DNA from: Lachnospiraceae bacterium UBA7076
GTDB taxonomy: Bacteria; Bacillota; Clostridia; Lachnospirales; Lachnospiraceae
DNA: 35,134 nucleotides
Reading direction: 5' to 3'
Assembly: GCA_002493625.1 (NCBI GenBank)
Contig: DKZK01000026.1
Coordinates: 1 to 35,134 of the forward strand
The translations under genes were made by a program, and so were the position numbers. Below are positions 33,404 to 35,134 of this stretch, in pieces; the first letter of the stretch is position 1; the number at the start of each line of letters is the position of its first letter. The notes under the pieces are model-generated. The model had not been told where the DNA came from. It searched no databases and worked only from the letters and a program-made list of their open reading frames with translations.

Positions 33404-33449
33404 ATTCGTATATTTTTTTACAAAAGATGAAAATTAAGGAGACAAACAA

Positions 33450-34370
33450 ATGGATGACCTTGCATATCTGACAGAAGAATATCTTAAATATTGCAGTGCG
33501 CAAAAGCGTTTGGATAACAAAACCATAAAGGCATATAAAATAGATCTGAAGCAGTTTTGTAATTTAATTCCCTCTGACAAAGTGTCTGCTATTAACGCAG
33601 CCCAAATCGAGAATTACATAGCCGATTTACACAAGCTTTACAAGCCAAAAACCGTAAAACGGAAAATTGCATCCGTAAAGGCTCTTTTTCATTATCTTGA
33701 ATACAGAGATATAATTGAAAAAAATCCTTTTAACAAAATGATTATAAAATTCAGGGAGCCGGTTATTTTACCTAAAACCATTCCGCTTCCGGTCGTGGAA
33801 GCCTTGTTAGGCACAATTTATCATCAATATCGCAATGCTCCCACAGATTATCAGCGCAGAACTGCCTTACGGGATGTTGCCGTCATTGAGCTTTTGTTTT
33901 CAACAGGAATACGCATTTCGGAATTATGTAGCTTAAGCCCTTCTGACGTGAACCTGTCCGAAAAAACCGTTTTAATATACGGTAAGGGCGCTAAGGAACG
34001 AAAAATTCAAATCGGAGCTGATGATGTTGTTGCCATTTTGTCAGAATATTTTCATGCGTACAGCAAACAAATTCAGACTGGCAACAGTTTTTTTGTAAGC
34101 CAGACCGGTAAGCCGCTGTCCGACCAGACTATAAGAAGAATGATAAATAAATATACATGTATGGCGGCAATCAGACAGCACATTACGCCACATATGTTCA
34201 GACATACATTTGCCACCTCCCTTTTAGAGGCGGATGTGGACATACGCTACATTCAGGAAATGCTTGGGCACAGCTCCATTAATATTACGCAGATATATAC
34301 ACATGTTGCAATGTCTAAACAGCGGGACATACTTACAACCAAGCATCCGAGAAAAAAATTTAAAATATAA
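33450..34370 (+). CDS. tyrosine recombinase, XerC/XerD-like
   Basis: A 306-residue site-specific recombinase. The N-terminal core-binding domain (about 5-95) has the SAM-like helices. The catalytic set is complete: Arg155 (STGIRISEL), Lys179 (YGKGAKERK), His248 and Arg251 (HMFRH), His274 (LGHSS) and the nucleophile Tyr283 (IYTHV). The length fits Xer or small integrases; it lacks the AP2-like arm domain of Tn916 integrases. The ATG has AAGGAG upstream. No dif-like site or other recombination genes are visible next to it, so it may act on a distant site, resolve dimers, or be the remainder of an integrated element. The lack of a known partner makes the substrate uncertain. Confidence 0.93.
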   Translation: MDDLAYLTEEYLKYCSAQKRLDNKTIKAYKIDLKQFCNLIPSDKVSAINAAQIENYIADLHKLYKPKTVKRKIASVKALFHYLEYRDIIEKNPFNKMIIKFREPVILPKTIPLPVVEALLGTIYHQYRNAPTDYQRRTALRDVAVIELLFSTGIRISELCSLSPSDVNLSEKTVLIYGKGAKERKIQIGADDVVAILSEYFHAYSKQIQTGNSFFVSQTGKPLSDQTIRRMINKYTCMAAIRQHITPHMFRHTFATSLLEADVDIRYIQEMLGHSSINITQIYTHVAMSKQRDILTTKHPRKKFKI

Positions 34371-34480
34371 GCTTTTTCACAGGCTGCCTCACTATATATT
34401 ACTCCTTCAGTGCACATTTGGAAAAAGGGATTAAAATCAGCGGGACAGCCTCCATAAGATTTTCATATTTATTTTCCGGT
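34371..34480. other. short spacer with inverted ends
   Basis: AGGCTGCC near 34382 and GG-A-CAGCCT near 34446 form a weak inverted repeat of about 75 bp. It may serve as an end structure for the two convergent transcripts; no T-run is adjacent. Confidence 0.35.
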
Positions 34481-34975
34481 TTATTTTTTGTTTTCCATTT
34501 CATTAAATGTTTTTACATTTTGCAGAAAATAACTCTCGCATTTATCAATCAGTTTTCCATTTCTTTCTTTCGCATCCTCAATGTCAAAATCACCCCTACA
34601 GTTAAAATACATATAAAGCATATTCTGCAAAATGCTTTTCTTGCTTATATATTCTACCCACAGTTCTTTATAGTTTTGAAGCGTGATGTATGAAGCGATA
34701 ACCGATACAACTGAACCAAGTATTGCAATAACCGTTTTCATCAGCACCGAGCCGTCAGCAAAAATAGACAATACAGGTATTACAGAGCTTATTATGATTG
34801 AGGCAAACATAAACCTCTGATACTTGTTTTTACAATATTTACCCTTGACCCCAAAACAGTCAATCTGTTTTATAATTCGGTATTTTATATAGTTTTTCAT
34901 ACTTTCATCCGTCATGCCGTTAAGCCAGAAATCAAATTCGTCATTATTTCTTTTGGTTTTTATTTTTCCAGTCAT
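34481..34975 (-). CDS. DUF4231/SLATT-like membrane protein
   Basis: A 164-residue protein with two adjacent hydrophobic segments (FMFASIIISSVIPVLSIFA and AILGSVVSVIASYITL) and long amphipathic helices on both sides: KNYIKYRIIKQIDCFGVKGK before and NYKELWVEYISKKSILQN after. This pattern matches DUF4231 and the wider SLATT fold, whose members are predicted pore-forming or membrane-sensing effectors, often next to nucleotide-signalling proteins. No sensor or nucleotide cyclase gene is in the window, but its upstream side is cut by the window end. The ATG has only a weak ribosome site (GAGGGGG is about 17 nt away). Family call fair; function unknown. Confidence 0.75.
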   Translation of the reverse strand: MTGKIKTKRNNDEFDFWLNGMTDESMKNYIKYRIIKQIDCFGVKGKYCKNKYQRFMFASIIISSVIPVLSIFADGSVLMKTVIAILGSVVSVIASYITLQNYKELWVEYISKKSILQNMLYMYFNCRGDFDIEDAKERNGKLIDKCESYFLQNVKTFNEMENKK

Positions 34976-35134
34976 GTTTTTTCTGTATGGTCCCCCTCGT
35001 ATATAGAATTGGTTTTCTTTTTATCATGATATGTTTTGAGGGTAGGGGGTGTGAATAGGGGGGGAGGGATAATAAAAAGTTATCCGTTGAATCTATTGAT
35101 ACGAAGAAACAAAGGATAATTCCAGATTATTTTT
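34976..35134. other. upstream region of the DUF4231 gene
   Basis: This gap to the window end contains a G-rich motif (35040-35068) with four G-runs and short loops (2, 8 and 1 nt), able to form a G-quadruplex on the plus strand. A short TTATCC/GGATAA pair lies further right. No gene is visible. Confidence 0.6.

Noticed and set aside
33005..33449. invertible promoter next to the recombinase
   Set aside because: No pair of inverted repeats of useful length flanks the region by eye.

Overview
The window looks like chromosomal DNA from a low-GC, probably motile member of the Lachnospiraceae (Clostridia, Bacillota). The evidence is AAGGAGG-type ribosome sites on nearly every gene, a type III glutamine synthetase, an Fe-S type PurF, DUF1836, DUF5685, YerC/TrpR-like and CD1871A-type CXXC proteins, and a MotA stator protein. 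The genus cannot be fixed from this sequence. No rRNA, tRNA or CRISPR array was seen.

Layout. (1) 1-15 kb, all on the minus strand, is mainly a glutamine/ammonium block. It holds pyrG-gltB-gltD (gltD loses its C-terminus at the window edge), two hypothetical proteins, an ammonium transporter fused to a PII domain, and glnA(type III)-purF. pyrG and glnA each have a promoter followed within about 20 nt by an intrinsic terminator, then a leader, then the gene, which is an attenuator-like layout. The Amt-PII gene may have the same layout with a weaker promoter, and its leader also carries a ~140 bp MITE-like palindrome touching its ribosome site. (2) 15.2-19.4 kb is a small sugar module: a HAD hydrolase (minus), then a D-lyxose/mannose isomerase and a cytoplasmic beta-mannosidase (plus). 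(3) 19.4-23 kb (minus) is a tightly overlapping six-gene operon: zinc-ribbon membrane protein, DUF5685, J-domain protein with a Cys-rich tail, 50-residue CXXC protein, NapH-like Fe-S membrane protein and TlpA-like lipoprotein. (4) 23-25 kb holds an XRE regulator fused to a MotA-like membrane domain, overlapping by GTGA with a second MotA homologue. No MotB follows, and a 15-bp palindrome forms a likely operator. (5) 25-33 kb holds a MATE transporter, an sce7726-type nuclease-like protein, a CorC/HlyC-type CBS protein, DUF1836, a protein with three EF-hand-like calcium loops, a structured RNA candidate, YerC and a cytoplasmic alpha-amylase. (6) 33-35 kb holds a solitary tyrosine recombinase, a DUF4231/SLATT-like membrane protein and a G-quadruplex motif.

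How it fits together. The left third covers ammonium uptake (Amt-PII), assimilation (glnA, gltBD) and glutamine-consuming synthesis (pyrG, purF), so shared nitrogen control by early termination is a coherent hypothesis. The beta-mannosidase and isomerase could turn manno-oligosaccharides into mannose and then fructose. The Fe-S/TlpA operon looks like an electron-delivery route to an extracytoplasmic thioredoxin. The best candidates for undescribed biology are the HTH-MotA/MotA pair, the terminator-gated nitrogen operons, and the six-gene J-protein/CXXC/Fe-S/TlpA operon.
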